DNA from: Candidatus Rokuibacteriota bacterium
Lineage (GTDB): Bacteria; Methylomirabilota; Methylomirabilia; Rokubacteriales; CSP1-6
Direction of reading: 5' to 3'
DNA: 64,000 nucleotides
Assembly: GCA_003220685.1 (NCBI GenBank)
Contig: QHTE01000055.1
Coordinates: forward strand, 158,411-222,410
Of the stretch, positions 35,640 to 44,596 are shown piece after piece. Position numbers and translations under genes: made by a program. The stretch's first letter is position 1; each line of letters begins with the position of its first letter. The notes beneath the pieces were generated by a model, which was not told the DNA's origin, did no database searches, and worked only from the letters and a program-made list of their open reading frames with translations.

Positions 35640-37528
35640 TGATCGCGGTCATGCGGCGCTACCGGAAGTCGCTCCAGATCGGCCTCCTGGTCGTCATCGC
35701 GGCGTTCGTCGCCTCGCTGTTCGTGTTCGGCGCGACCGGGTCGCGCTACGGCGACGGCGAGCCGCGCGATTCGGTGGCGACGGTCAACGGCGAGAAGATC
35801 CCGATCGAGCGCTTTCAGCGGCGCTACCAGTCGTACCTCGAGGCGTACGCGCAGATCTATCGCGAGCGTTTCTCGACGGAAATGGCCGAGCGCCTCGGGC
35901 TGCCGCAGCAGGTCGTCGGCGATCTCGTCCAGGAGGCGCTGATCGTCCAGCGGGCGAACGCCGAGGGCTTCTCCGTCAGCGACGAGGAGCTCAACGCGCG
36001 GATTCACGCGATCCCGGCGTTCCAGGAGAACGGACGCTTCGTGCTCCAGCGCTACCAGGACTACCTCAAGCGGGCCGGCGCCGGACTCGAGGCCGACCTG
36101 CGCCGCCAGATGACGCGCGCGAAGGTCGAGACCGCGATCCGTAGCGGCGTCAAGGTGTCGGAGACCGAGGTCGAGCAGGCCTTCCGCCTGCGGCGCGAGG
36201 AGGTGCGCGCCGCGTGGGCGCTCGTCGAGCTGGCGCCGATTGTCGCGGGCGCCAACGCCACCGACGACGAGCTCACCGCCTATCTGACGCAGCACCCCGA
36301 CGAGTTCCGCCAGCCCGACCGCCGCCGCGTGCAGTACGTGACAGTGAGTCCGAAAGATTTCCCGGCGACGGTGACCGACGCCGAGGCCGAGAAGTACTAC
36401 ACGGAGCACGTCGCCGAGTTCGAAACGCCGCGCCAGGTCCGCGCCGCCCACGTGCTCGCGCGCGTCCCCGAGACCGGCGGGAGCGCCGGCGAGGACAAGG
36501 CGCGCGCAAAGATCGTGGACGTCATTCGGCGCGCGAAGGCGGGGGCCGACTTTGGCAAGCTGGCGCAGGAAATCTCCGAGGACTCGGGGACCGCGCCGCG
36601 GGGCGGCGACCTGGGCCTCGTCGGCAAGGGCGAGATGGTGCCCGAGTTCGAGAAGGCGCTCGTCGCGCTGAAGAAGGGCGAGGTGTCGCCCGAGCCGGTC
36701 CGCACCCCGTTCGGCTTCCACGCGATCAAGGCGGTCGAGATCCAGGAAGGCGGCCGCAAGCCCCTGAAGGAGGTCGCGGCACAGATTCGAAGCCGGCTGT
36801 CGGCCGACGCCGGTGATCGCGCCGCCAGGGCGAAGGCCGAGCACCTCCGGCCGTCGCTCCAGGCCACGCCGGACTTCATGGCCGAGGCGAGGAAGCTTGG
36901 CCTGCGGCCGATCGAGACGACCATGGCCCGCGTGGACCGCACGGCCGGCCTGGGCGCCCCCGACCCTCTCGAGGAGGCGGCGTTCGCGCTCTCGATCGGC
37001 GGCGTGTCCGCTCCCGTGTCGACGCCGATCGGCCTCGTCATCCTCAAGACTACCGGCGTCGTTCCCGCCGGCGTCCCGCCGCTCGCCGAGATCAAGGACA
37101 AGGTCTCCGCCTCGGTGAAGCGCCAGAAGGCGGAGACGGTTGCCCTCGAGCGCGCGAAGCAGATCGCCGCCGACGCGAAGGACGGCGATCTCGCCGCCGC
37201 CGCGAAAAAGGCGGGGGCGGTCACCGGCGAGACCGCGCGCTTCTCGCGCGCGAAACCGGCCGAGAAGCTGCCGGCCGACGCCATGCTGGCCGCGCTGCAG
37301 ACGCCGGCCGGCCAGGTGAGCGTGCCGATCAAGGCCCAGCAGGGTTACTACGTGGTGAAGGTCCTCGAGCGGGTGCCGCCCGACACGGGCGGTCTCGCCG
37401 CCGAGCGCGATAAGATCCAGAAGGAGGTCCTCGTGCAGAAGCAGAGCCTCGCGTGGGAGTCCTGGATCAACGGTGCGCGTGCGAACTCCAAGGTCGAGAC
37501 CCACTTGCCCGCCTCGCGGCGCGGCTGA
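35639..37528 (+). CDS. PpiD/SurA-like periplasmic peptidyl-prolyl isomerase
   Basis: A 629-residue protein with a single N-terminal membrane anchor (IGLLVVIAAFVASLFVFGATG), a SurA-type chaperone domain (VATVNGEKIPIERFQRRY through about residue 200) and a parvulin PPIC domain (about 255-365: AAHVLARVPETGG, RGGDLGLVGKGEMVPEFE, PFGFHAIKA). A second PPIase-like half follows and ends in GQVSVPIKAQQGYYVVKV. The order matches PpiD, which sits at the Sec translocon exit and helps fold outer-membrane and periplasmic proteins. Its ATG overlaps the trmI stop. Confidence 0.88.
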   Translation: MIAVMRRYRKSLQIGLLVVIAAFVASLFVFGATGSRYGDGEPRDSVATVNGEKIPIERFQRRYQSYLEAYAQIYRERFSTEMAERLGLPQQVVGDLVQEALIVQRANAEGFSVSDEELNARIHAIPAFQENGRFVLQRYQDYLKRAGAGLEADLRRQMTRAKVETAIRSGVKVSETEVEQAFRLRREEVRAAWALVELAPIVAGANATDDELTAYLTQHPDEFRQPDRRRVQYVTVSPKDFPATVTDAEAEKYYTEHVAEFETPRQVRAAHVLARVPETGGSAGEDKARAKIVDVIRRAKAGADFGKLAQEISEDSGTAPRGGDLGLVGKGEMVPEFEKALVALKKGEVSPEPVRTPFGFHAIKAVEIQEGGRKPLKEVAAQIRSRLSADAGDRAARAKAEHLRPSLQATPDFMAEARKLGLRPIETTMARVDRTAGLGAPDPLEEAAFALSIGGVSAPVSTPIGLVILKTTGVVPAGVPPLAEIKDKVSASVKRQKAETVALERAKQIAADAKDGDLAAAAKKAGAVTGETARFSRAKPAEKLPADAMLAALQTPAGQVSVPIKAQQGYYVVKVLERVPPDTGGLAAERDKIQKEVLVQKQSLAWESWINGARANSKVETHLPASRRG

Positions 37529-37536
37529 GCCGATCC

Positions 37537-37758
37537 GTGGCGAGCCTGACTCGAGCCAAGGTCGAGGTCACGGACAATCAGATCGAAGCCGCGCTGAAGA
37601 CCCTCAAGAAAGTCATGATCAAGGGCGGTCTCTACCAGGAGATGAAGCGGCGGGTGTACTACGAGAAGCCCTCGGTCAAACGCAAGCGGAAGCAAGCCCA
37701 GGCCCGCAAGAAGCGTCGGCGCGCGCTGAAGCGCTCGCGGGTCGACGACGAGGATTAG
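37537..37758 (+). CDS. rpsU: 30S ribosomal protein S21
   Basis: A 73-residue very basic protein. Recognition rests on NQIEAALKTLKKVMIKGG, then YEKPSVKRKRKQAQARKKRRR, the S21 hallmark. It binds the small ribosomal subunit near the anti-Shine-Dalgarno region of 16S rRNA and helps mRNA recruitment. The start is taken at GTG 37537, 8 bases after the preceding stop. This is of interest because many genes in the window lack Shine-Dalgarno sequences. greA follows 6 bases later, a common neighbour in housekeeping clusters. Confidence 0.9.
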   Translation: MASLTRAKVEVTDNQIEAALKTLKKVMIKGGLYQEMKRRVYYEKPSVKRKRKQAQARKKRRRALKRSRVDDED

Positions 37759-37764
37759 GATTCC

Positions 37765-38247
37765 ATGTCGATCCAGCGCACTCCGATGACGCGTCCGGGG
37801 TACGAGCGTCTGCGCGAGGAACTCGACCGCCTCAAGCGCGTGGATCGGCACGCGATCACCAGGGCGATCGCGGAAGCCCGCGCGCACGGCGACCTCGCCG
37901 AGAACGCGGAGTACCACGCGGCGCGCGAGAAGCAGTCGTTCATCGAGGGCCGCATCGCCGAGCTCGAGGGCAAGGTGGGCGCCGCCGAGGTCCTCGAGCC
38001 GCCAACGTCGGGCGACCGCGTCACCTTCGCCTCGACGGTCCTGCTCGAGGACGAGCACGGCAAGGAGATCCGCTACCAGATCGTGGGCTCGGACGAGGCC
38101 GAGCCCGCGAAGGGGCGCATCTCGATCATGTCGCCGCTGGCCCGCACGCTCATCGGCAAGAACGTCGGCGATCGCGTGACCGCGCAGCTTCCCGGCGGCA
38201 AGAAGACCTTCGACATCGTCAAAGTGAACTTCCCCTGGACGGACTGA
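37765..38247 (+). CDS. greA: Transcription elongation factor GreA
   Basis: A 160-residue factor that rescues backtracked RNA polymerase by stimulating transcript cleavage. The N-terminal coiled coil has the tip acidic residues in [18 protein letters not shown]. The C-terminal domain shows [23 protein letters not shown] and the [10 protein letters not shown] end. Length is normal. It sits between rpsU and an alpha/beta hydrolase, with very short gaps, so it is probably part of the same operon as ppiD-like and rpsU. Confidence 0.95.
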   Translation: MSIQRTPMTRPGYERLREELDRLKRVDRHAITRAIAEARAHGDLAENAEYHAAREKQSFIEGRIAELEGKVGAAEVLEPPTSGDRVTFASTVLLEDEHGKEIRYQIVGSDEAEPAKGRISIMSPLARTLIGKNVGDRVTAQLPGGKKTFDIVKVNFPWTD

Positions 38248-38257
38248 GGCGAGCGCC

Positions 38258-39145
38258 ATGCCCACCGTGAAAGTCGACGGCGTCAATCTCTACTACGAGG
38301 AGGCGGGCCAGGGCCCGCCGCTGGTCTTCGTCCACGAGTTCGCCGGCGACCACCGGAGCTGGCATCTGCAGATGCGCTTCTTCTCGCGCCGCTACCGCGC
38401 GATCGTGTTCAACGCGCGCGGCTATCCGCCCTCGGACGTGCCCGACGACGTGAAGGCGTACTCGCAGGAGCGCGCGGCCGAGGACATCCGCGGCGTGCTC
38501 GACGGCCTGAGGATCCCGAAGGCCCACGTCTGCGGCCTCTCGATGGGAGGCTATGCGACCCTCCACTTCGGGCTGAGGCATCCGGACCGCGCGCTCTCGC
38601 TGGTCGTGGCCGGCGCGGGCTACGGCAGCGTGGCGGGCGACCGCGAGAAATTCCACAAGGACACCGAGATCGTCGCGCGCCGCTTCGAGAACGACGGGAT
38701 GGTGAAGACCGCCGAGATGTACTCGAAGGGGCCGACCCGCGTCCAGTTCATGGACAAGGATCCGTACGGCTGGCGCGAGTTCCACGCTCAGCTCGCGGAA
38801 GGCTCGGCGAAGGGCCACGCCCTCACGCAGCGCGGCGTGCAGATGCGGCGGCCATCGATCCTGGATCTCGGACCCCAGCTCGAGAAGCTCGACGTGCCCA
38901 CCCTGATCATGACCGGTGACGAGGACGATCCGTGCCTCGAGCCCGGCATCTTCATGAAGCGCAAGATCCCGACCGCGGGGCTCGTCGTGCTGCCGAAGTC
39001 GGGCCACACGATCAACCTGGAGGAGCCCGAGGCGTTCAATCGCGCCGTGCTCGACTTCCTCACGGCGGTGGACGCCGGAAAATGGACGCGACGCAATCCC
39101 GCCTCGCAGACGGGCTCGGCCGTCCTACCCGCGGAGACACGCTGA
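38258..39145 (+). CDS. Alpha/beta hydrolase
   Basis: A 295-residue alpha/beta-fold hydrolase. The oxyanion region is VFVHEFAGDHRSW, the nucleophile elbow is VCGLSMGGYATLH (Ser in GLSMGG), an acid lies in MTGDEDDPCLEPG and the His is in LPKSGHTINLEEPEAF. All triad members are present. Members cleave esters, lactones or C-C bonds of ring-fission products. Its stop overlaps the ATG of a class III CoA transferase (TGATG), suggesting a joint role in breakdown of a carboxylic compound. The substrate cannot be read from sequence. Confidence 0.85.
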   Translation: MPTVKVDGVNLYYEEAGQGPPLVFVHEFAGDHRSWHLQMRFFSRRYRAIVFNARGYPPSDVPDDVKAYSQERAAEDIRGVLDGLRIPKAHVCGLSMGGYATLHFGLRHPDRALSLVVAGAGYGSVAGDREKFHKDTEIVARRFENDGMVKTAEMYSKGPTRVQFMDKDPYGWREFHAQLAEGSAKGHALTQRGVQMRRPSILDLGPQLEKLDVPTLIMTGDEDDPCLEPGIFMKRKIPTAGLVVLPKSGHTINLEEPEAFNRAVLDFLTAVDAGKWTRRNPASQTGSAVLPAETR

Positions 39146-40311
39146 TGCCACTACCCCTCGAAGGCTATACGGTCCTGGACCTCACCCGCGCGCGCTCCGG
39201 CCCGACGGCCGTGCGCCAGCTGGCCGACATGGGCGCCGACGTCATCAAGGTCGAGCAGCGCGAGGAGATGGAAGGCGACTCGACAGCGCTCGGCTTCGAC
39301 TTCCTGAATCTCCACCGCAACAAGCGCTCGATCACCCTCGACCTCAAGCATCCGCGCGGCGTCGAGATCATCAAGAAGATCGCCGCGCGCGCCGACGTCG
39401 TCGTCGAGAACTTCCGGCCGGACGTCAAGAAGCGGCTCGGCATCGACTACGAGGCCCTGTCGAAGGTGAATCCGCGGCTCGTGTACGGCTCGATCTCGGG
39501 CTTCGGCCAGACCGGCCCGTACGCCGACCGGCCGGGCTACGACCAGATCGCGCAGGGCATGGGTGGGCTCATGTCGATCACCGGGCTGCCAGGGCAGGGG
39601 CCCGTGCGCGTCGGCATCCCCGTCGCCGATCTGACCTCCGGTCTGTTCCTGGCGCAGGGCATCCTGGTCGCGCTGCTCGAGCGCGAGAGATCCGGCAAGG
39701 GCCAGTGGGTGCACACCTCGCTCCTGCAGGCGATGGTGACCATGCTCGACTTCCAGGCCGCGCGCTGGCTCATCGACCGCGAGATCCCGCCGCAGGCGGG
39801 GAACGATCACCCGACGGGGATTCCGACGGGCGTGTTCACGACCGCCGACGGCCACCTCAACATCGCCGCGTCCGGCCAGACGATGTACCGGCGGCTCTGC
39901 ACCGCGATCGGCGCGCCCGAGCTGATCGACGATCCGCGCTTCAAGAACCTGGCCGACCGGTCGAAGAACCGCAAGCAGATGAACGCGGAGCTCGACCGGA
40001 TCCTCGCGAAGAAGCCCAGCGCCGAGTGGATCGAGACGCTCAATCGCGCCGGCGTGCCGTCGGGGCCGATCCTGAACGTCAAGGAAGTCTACGAGAACGA
40101 GCAGATCAGGCACCTCGGCATGGCGCAGCCGGTGCGCCACCCCGAGCGCGGCGAGATGCTGGTGCAGGGGCTCCCGGCGACGCTCTCGCGCACGCCCGGC
40201 GCGATTCGCCGCGCCGCGCCCACCCACGGTGAGCACACCGACGAGATCCTGCGCGAGCTCGGTTACACCGCCGGGGAGATCGCCGCACTCCGGAAGGACG
40301 CCGTCGTCTAG
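39145..40311 (+). CDS. CoA transferase, family III (CaiB/BaiF)
   Basis: A 388-residue class III CoA transferase. Typical motifs are VLDLTRARSGPTAVRQLADMGADVIKVE at the start (quoted only as positions 10-37), NKRSITLDLKHPRG, VVENFRPDV and the catalytic Asp in RPGYDQIAQGMGG. It moves CoA between carboxylates without a covalent ATP step. It is coupled to the preceding hydrolase. A hairpin follows its stop. It could feed glutaryl-CoA or another dicarboxyl-CoA to the dehydrogenase at 30764, but that is inference. Confidence 0.88.
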   Translation: MPLPLEGYTVLDLTRARSGPTAVRQLADMGADVIKVEQREEMEGDSTALGFDFLNLHRNKRSITLDLKHPRGVEIIKKIAARADVVVENFRPDVKKRLGIDYEALSKVNPRLVYGSISGFGQTGPYADRPGYDQIAQGMGGLMSITGLPGQGPVRVGIPVADLTSGLFLAQGILVALLERERSGKGQWVHTSLLQAMVTMLDFQAARWLIDREIPPQAGNDHPTGIPTGVFTTADGHLNIAASGQTMYRRLCTAIGAPELIDDPRFKNLADRSKNRKQMNAELDRILAKKPSAEWIETLNRAGVPSGPILNVKEVYENEQIRHLGMAQPVRHPERGEMLVQGLPATLSRTPGAIRRAAPTHGEHTDEILRELGYTAGEIAALRKDAVV

Positions 40312-40329
40312 CCGCGCGCGAGCGCGCGG
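40312..40329 (+). terminator. GC-rich hairpin after the CoA transferase gene
   Basis: A perfect 8-bp inverted repeat CCGCGCGC/GCGCGCGG with a 2-nt centre (the apical pairs must open to form a loop), starting right after the TAG. No U tract follows. The rest of the gap to 40425 holds no gene. Confidence 0.35.
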
Positions 40330-40425
40330 CGCTTCGCTCAAGGAACGTGGGCCGGACTGAGTTCAAACGCTATCGGCGCGCTCCGCGATCGTAGCGGGCG
40401 CCGGATCGATCACGGAGGACCCGGC

Positions 40426-41982
40426 ATGAACGGTCAGCGAGCGTTCGGCCCTACCAGGATGCTCATCGTCGCCGCGCTCGGCGGCCTCTTGGCGAGCGGG
40501 CTCTTCAGCAGGGTGGAAGCTCAGGCAAAGCCGGAAGGCGAGATGCGCTGGGCCCTCTACGTGACGGTGCCGCCGGCCTGGCTCGATCCCGGGGAGGTTC
40601 AGGGCTTCATCACGCCGTTCTGGATTCAGTACGCGCTCCACGATGCGCTGGTCAAGCCGATGCCCGGCAACATCATGACGCCGAGCCTGGCCGAGTCGTG
40701 GACGCTCAGCCCCGACCAGAAGACCTACGAGTTCAAGCTGCGCCAGGGGCTCAAGTTCCACAACGGCGATCCGTTCACGGCGGAGGACGTCAAGTTCAGC
40801 TTCTTGCGGGCCAAGAGCTCGCGGATCCTCAAGGAAAAGGTACGCGAGATCGAGATTGCCGATCCCTACCGCGTGCGCTTCCACCTCAACGAGCCGTTCC
40901 CCGACTTCATGGCGTTCTACGGAACGCTCGCGACCGCTTCGAGCTGGATCGTGCCCAAGAAATACGTCGAGAAGGTCGGCGACGACGGGTTCAAGAAGCA
41001 CCCGATCGGTCTCGGGCCGTACAAGTTCGTCAGCAACAACCCGGGCATCGAAGTGGTCCTGGAGGCCAACGAGACTTACTGGCGCAAGATGCCCTCGGTG
41101 AAGCGCCTCGTGCTCAAGAGCGTCCCGGAGCCCACCACGCGGGCGGCGATGCTGAAGAAGGGCGAGGTCGACGTCGCCTATCTGCTGGATGCGCCGGCGG
41201 CCTTGGAGCTCAAGCGCGACCCGAACATTCGCCTCGCGTTCTCGGGCGCGATCGGGATCCACTTCCTCGACTTCTTCGATCAGTGGGATCCGAAGTCGCC
41301 GTGGGCCGACAAGCGCGTGCGGCTCGCGGCCATCACGGCGGTCGATCTCAGGTCGCTGAACGAAGCCGAGAACCTGGGCGCGTCGCGTCTGACGGGAGGC
41401 ATGGTCCCGCGCAAGTTCGAGTTCGCGCTATCGCTCGAGCCGTATTCCTACGATCCGCCGAAGGCCAAGAAGTTGCTCGCCGAGGCGGGCTATCCCAACG
41501 GCTTCGACGCGGGTGATCTGCACCCGTACCCACCGTACTTCTCGCTGGGCGAGGCGGTCGCGACCAATCTTACCGCCGTGGGCATCAAGACCCGGATGGT
41601 CACGATGGAGCGCGCGGCGTTCCAGAGCGCCTGGCTGTCGAAGAAGCTCAAGGGAGTCTGCGTCTGCATCCACGCGCCGTACGGCAACGCGGCCTCGCGG
41701 ATGGCCCAGTTCGTGCCGAGCGACGGCGATTTCGCGCGGGGCGCCGATCCCGATATCGACGCGCTCTTCAAGCAGCAGGCGCGAGAGCTCGATCGCAAGA
41801 AGCGCGAGGCGATGCTCCACCAGATCCAGCAGCTGCTCCACGAGCGGGTGAGGTTCGGGCCGATCTGGGAATACATCTGGCCGAGCGGGATCGGTTCCCG
41901 CGTGGGGGACCCGGCGTTGCTGAAGATCGACCCGTATCCCTGGTCGGCGCCCTACGAGGACGTGACCCTCGCCAAGAAGTGA
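40426..41982 (+). CDS. ABC transporter substrate-binding protein, family 5 (peptide/opine type)
   Basis: A 518-residue exported solute-binding protein. A Sec signal (MLIVAALGGLLASGLFSRVEAQA) precedes the mature part. The family signature is LAESWTLSPDQKTYEFKLRQ, followed by KFHNGDPFTAEDVKFSF. The typical APAALELKRDP, ATNLTAVGIKTRMV and GPIWEYIWPSG sections follow. No permease or ATPase genes are adjacent; the gene stands alone between a CoA transferase and a convergent gene. It could serve the incomplete transporter at 49762-53405, but that operon already has its own binding protein. Confidence 0.88.
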   Translation: MNGQRAFGPTRMLIVAALGGLLASGLFSRVEAQAKPEGEMRWALYVTVPPAWLDPGEVQGFITPFWIQYALHDALVKPMPGNIMTPSLAESWTLSPDQKTYEFKLRQGLKFHNGDPFTAEDVKFSFLRAKSSRILKEKVREIEIADPYRVRFHLNEPFPDFMAFYGTLATASSWIVPKKYVEKVGDDGFKKHPIGLGPYKFVSNNPGIEVVLEANETYWRKMPSVKRLVLKSVPEPTTRAAMLKKGEVDVAYLLDAPAALELKRDPNIRLAFSGAIGIHFLDFFDQWDPKSPWADKRVRLAAITAVDLRSLNEAENLGASRLTGGMVPRKFEFALSLEPYSYDPPKAKKLLAEAGYPNGFDAGDLHPYPPYFSLGEAVATNLTAVGIKTRMVTMERAAFQSAWLSKKLKGVCVCIHAPYGNAASRMAQFVPSDGDFARGADPDIDALFKQQARELDRKKREAMLHQIQQLLHERVRFGPIWEYIWPSGIGSRVGDPALLKIDPYPWSAPYEDVTLAKK

Positions 41983-42000
41983 TCGAGGGCGCGGCGCGAG

Positions 42001-43131
42001 CTAGCGCAGCGCGTCGCGCAGCTCGCGCGTGAGGACCTCCACGGTTCCGCGCGTGCCGCCGGCGAGCTTCAGCTTCCACTCGCCCTCGGTCTCGAAGCGC
42101 CGGTCGCGCAGACGCTCGGCCCACGGCTTGATCGCCTCGCGGATCGCGTTCAGATCGAACGGATCGCGCCGCAGCTCGCGGGCGCGCGCCATCACGTCGG
42201 GCGCCGTCCGGATGAAGGCGCGCAGCGCGGCGCCGGTCTTGATCGAGTACTTGCGCCCCGCCCAGGCGGTCGGGAACGTGGTCGAGAGCGCCTTGATGTA
42301 GTTCAGGAAGAAGCGCTTGGCGCCGCCCCGCAGCTCCTGCAGCTTGCCGCCGCTGCCGACCTTCTCGACGGTCTCGAAGAAGTCGACGATCTCCTCGGCC
42401 AGCGGCGCCTGACTCACGCGCCCGCGGCCGGTGCCGAGCATCTTGATCTCGCCGTGGAGCGGCGAGGTATCGTCCTCGTTGAGCGAGCGGATCACGTCGT
42501 GCGCGAGCGCCTGGTTCGCGTCCGGGTAGAGCTTGCGGCCGGCCAGGCTGATGATGTGCGACGGATTCAAGCGCGTGTGCTTGGCGTTGATCGTGACGAA
42601 GAGCTCGACGATCTGACGGGCGTCGAGCGAATCGAAGAGCACCGCCGGCACCTCGATGGTCATGTTCTCGCCCGCCTGCGACAGCGCGTGCAGGGCCAGG
42701 AGACGGTGCTGGCCGTCGAGCACGCGCAGGACCCCGTGCTCCTCCGGAATCTGGAGCAGGCCGAGGTCGTGCTGGCCGGCGACCGGGGTGAACGTGAACC
42801 GCCGCTCCGACGTGATGATGACCGCGCCGGGGATCGCGGGCAGGGTCGCCGCGTCCTTGCATTCCCGGTAATAGGCCACGAGCTCGTCGATCTTCCGGCG
42901 GATGACCGGCCGCTGATAGGCGGTCTCGCTCTCTCCGATGCGCTTCTCGAGGCTGTCCCAGTTGACGCGCGACCGGTTCACCCGCGTCTTCTTGGGAGGA
43001 TCGTTGGCCGGGCCTCCAGAGTAGCCGAGGACCTCGAACTTCACTAACCGGTCGATATCCTTGGCCGAAAGACCTGCCTGGTAGAACTCGACGCCGAACT
43101 GCTTCACACGGCGCGCCGGGACGGTAATCAT
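42001..43131 (-). CDS. DGQHR-domain protein (DndB/DpdB-like), stand-alone
   Basis: A 376-residue protein with the DGQHR motif at residues 139-143 (LRVLDGQHRLLALHAL), preceded by the strands PGAVIITSER and followed by VPAVLFDSLDARQIVELFVTINAKH. This domain is found in DndB of the DNA phosphorothioate system, in DpdB of the 7-deazaguanine DNA system and in stand-alone proteins. It resembles the ParB/sulfiredoxin fold. None of the dnd or dpd modification genes is in the window. It has the best promoter seen here (perfect -35, 17-bp spacer) and no Shine-Dalgarno sequence. A role in DNA-related defence or regulation is inference only. Confidence 0.75.
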   Translation of the reverse strand: MITVPARRVKQFGVEFYQAGLSAKDIDRLVKFEVLGYSGGPANDPPKKTRVNRSRVNWDSLEKRIGESETAYQRPVIRRKIDELVAYYRECKDAATLPAIPGAVIITSERRFTFTPVAGQHDLGLLQIPEEHGVLRVLDGQHRLLALHALSQAGENMTIEVPAVLFDSLDARQIVELFVTINAKHTRLNPSHIISLAGRKLYPDANQALAHDVIRSLNEDDTSPLHGEIKMLGTGRGRVSQAPLAEEIVDFFETVEKVGSGGKLQELRGGAKRFFLNYIKALSTTFPTAWAGRKYSIKTGAALRAFIRTAPDVMARARELRRDPFDLNAIREAIKPWAERLRDRRFETEGEWKLKLAGGTRGTVEVLTRELRDALR

Positions 43132-43140
43132 GGGAGTGGA

Positions 43141-43169
43141 AGTCTAACTGATCGGCAAACCCTTGTCAA
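43141..43169 (-). promoter_or_regulatory. Strong sigma-70-like promoter of the DGQHR gene, leaderless
   Basis: Minus strand: -35 TTGACA (43169-43164, perfect), 17-bp spacer, -10 TAGACT (43146-43141), then 9 bases to the ATG at 43131. The transcription start should fall within a few bases of the ATG. No Shine-Dalgarno sequence. Confidence 0.75.
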
Positions 43170-43179
43170 TAGAGGGGTT

Positions 43180-43201
43180 TTCAGGCATATCCGCACCTGA
43201 A
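43180..43201. promoter_or_regulatory. Inverted repeat in the divergent DGQHR/EamA promoter region
   Basis: TTCAGG (43180-43185), 10 bases, CCTGAA (43196-43201). It lies upstream of the DGQHR -35 and just before the -10 box of the EamA gene, a typical operator place. No regulator gene is adjacent except the DGQHR protein itself. Confidence 0.4.
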
Positions 43202-43207
43202 GTTCGG

Positions 43208-43213
43208 TAAGAT
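43208..43213 (+). promoter_or_regulatory. -10 box of the EamA transporter gene, probably leaderless
   Basis: TAAGAT ends 6 bases before the GTG at 43220; no Shine-Dalgarno sequence and no convincing -35. Confidence 0.35.
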
Positions 43214-43219
43214 CGAGCC

Positions 43220-44083
43220 GTGAGCGGCCCGGCCCTCGCCCTCGTCGTGTGCGCCGCCGTTCTGCACGCAACCTGGAACGCGCTGGCCAAGCGCGCCGAC
43301 CACCAGTTCGCATTTCTCTGGTCGTCCGTCTCGCTGGCGGCGCTCCTCCTGCTGCCGATCGGCCTCTGGCGTCTTCCCGCCGAGCCCGCGCCGGCCTCGG
43401 GGCTGCCGTTCGTCGCCGCGAGCGTGGGGATACACGCGCTCTATTTCTGGGCACTCGGGCGCTCGTACCGCTACGGCGACTTCTCCCGCGTCTATCCGAT
43501 GGCGCGCGGACTCGGCGTCGCCCTCGTCCCGCTGATCGCGCTGCCCGTGTTCGGCGAGCGGCTGTCATGGCTCGGCTCGCTCGGCGTGGGGCTCGTCGTC
43601 CTCGGCATCATCCGGCTCAGCCGGAATCCATCGGTGGCGCGCGTATCGACCGGAACCTCCATCGGCGCGGGAACGGTGTGGGCCGCGGTCACGGGCCTGA
43701 CGATCGCGACTTACTCGCTCGTGGACAAGGCGGGTGTCGCCCGCCTGCACCCGATGCCCTACATCGCGCTCATGGGTCTCGGGCTCAGCGTGGTCCTAAG
43801 CCCCCTCGTGCTAGCGGATCGTGAAGCGCTCGCCCACGAATGGCGTCAGAGCTGGAGGACGATCCTCGTCGCCTCCGCGATGAACCTGACGAGCTATCTG
43901 CTGGTGCTCTTCGCCTTTCGGCTTTCGAAGGTGGGCTACGTGGTGGCGTCGCGCGAGCTCTCGATCCTGTTCTCCGCGTTCATCGGAAGCCTGTGGCTCG
44001 GAGAAGGACGCCTGGCCCCGCGCCTCGCCGGCGCCTCGATCGTGCTCGCGGGGGTGATCTGCGTCGCGCTCGCCCGCGACTGA
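43220..44083 (+). CDS. EamA/DMT-family transporter
   Basis: A 287-residue inner-membrane protein with about ten hydrophobic segments in two EamA repeats. The first half shows VVCAAVLHATWNALAKRADH and YRYGDFSRVYPMARG. The second shows YSLVDKAGVARLHPMPYIAL and GYVVASRELSILFSAFIGSLWLGE, typical of drug/metabolite transporters. The SRVYPMARG signature is common in this subgroup. It would export an amino acid, nucleotide sugar or drug-like compound. Translation begins at GTG 43220, divergent from the DGQHR gene, with a shared regulatory region of 88 bases. Confidence 0.85.
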   Translation: MSGPALALVVCAAVLHATWNALAKRADHQFAFLWSSVSLAALLLLPIGLWRLPAEPAPASGLPFVAASVGIHALYFWALGRSYRYGDFSRVYPMARGLGVALVPLIALPVFGERLSWLGSLGVGLVVLGIIRLSRNPSVARVSTGTSIGAGTVWAAVTGLTIATYSLVDKAGVARLHPMPYIALMGLGLSVVLSPLVLADREALAHEWRQSWRTILVASAMNLTSYLLVLFAFRLSKVGYVVASRELSILFSAFIGSLWLGEGRLAPRLAGASIVLAGVICVALARD

Positions 44084-44107
44084 TCGCCGCTCCGAACACT
44101 CGCCGTT

Positions 44108-44596
44108 CTAGAGGCCTAGTCGAAGCACCAAAGTCCACGACGTGCCCGATTCGCCAACCTTGCAGAAGCCCTCGGACTCGTAGAGCGCGCGCGCGTAGTT
44201 GAAGGGACTCACGCTCAGGCTGAGGGCCGGAAGGCCGTCTGATTGCGCAATCTCAATGAGCGCCCGAAGAAGAGTACGCCCGACTCCCCTGGAACGGTGA
44301 CCCAAAGCTACCGCGATGCCCAACTCGGGAGTCTCAGCGTTCACGAAGCCATAAGAATGCAGTTCGGGCGTCCAGAGCCGGAACCACGCCGCACCGATTC
44401 TGGATTGCTGCTCCTCAGCGACAACGCCACGGTCGCCAGGACGACCCCAGCCCGCCAGCAGCTTCGTGAACTCGGGGTGTTCTCGGAACTCGGTCAGTGC
44501 CGGCCGGGGCCAAGCGAAGTCCCAGAAGTGCGCCTCGAAGAGCATTTCTTCTAGGAAAGCCCGATCCGTTGTGCCTAGCGGTCGGATGTTAACCAT
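44108..44596 (-). CDS. GNAT-family N-acetyltransferase
   Basis: A 162-residue GNAT fold protein. The acetyl-CoA pyrophosphate loop is ELGIAVALGHRSRGVGRTLL (R-x-x-G-x-G), followed by LSLSVSPFNYARALYESEGF with the typical Tyr. It acetylates an amine of unknown identity. The gene looks less GC-biased at third positions than its neighbours (many A/T-ending codons), which suggests later acquisition. AGGA lies 5-6 bases before the ATG. Upstream lies the relic of a second GNAT gene. Confidence 0.8.
   Translation of the reverse strand: MVNIRPLGTTDRAFLEEMLFEAHFWDFAWPRPALTEFREHPEFTKLLAGWGRPGDRGVVAEEQQSRIGAAWFRLWTPELHSYGFVNAETPELGIAVALGHRSRGVGRTLLRALIEIAQSDGLPALSLSVSPFNYARALYESEGFCKVGESGTSWTLVLRLGL

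Noticed and set aside
42454..43047. Plus-strand open frame opposite the DGQHR gene
   Set aside because: Antisense shadow of a gene with a clear motif and promoter.
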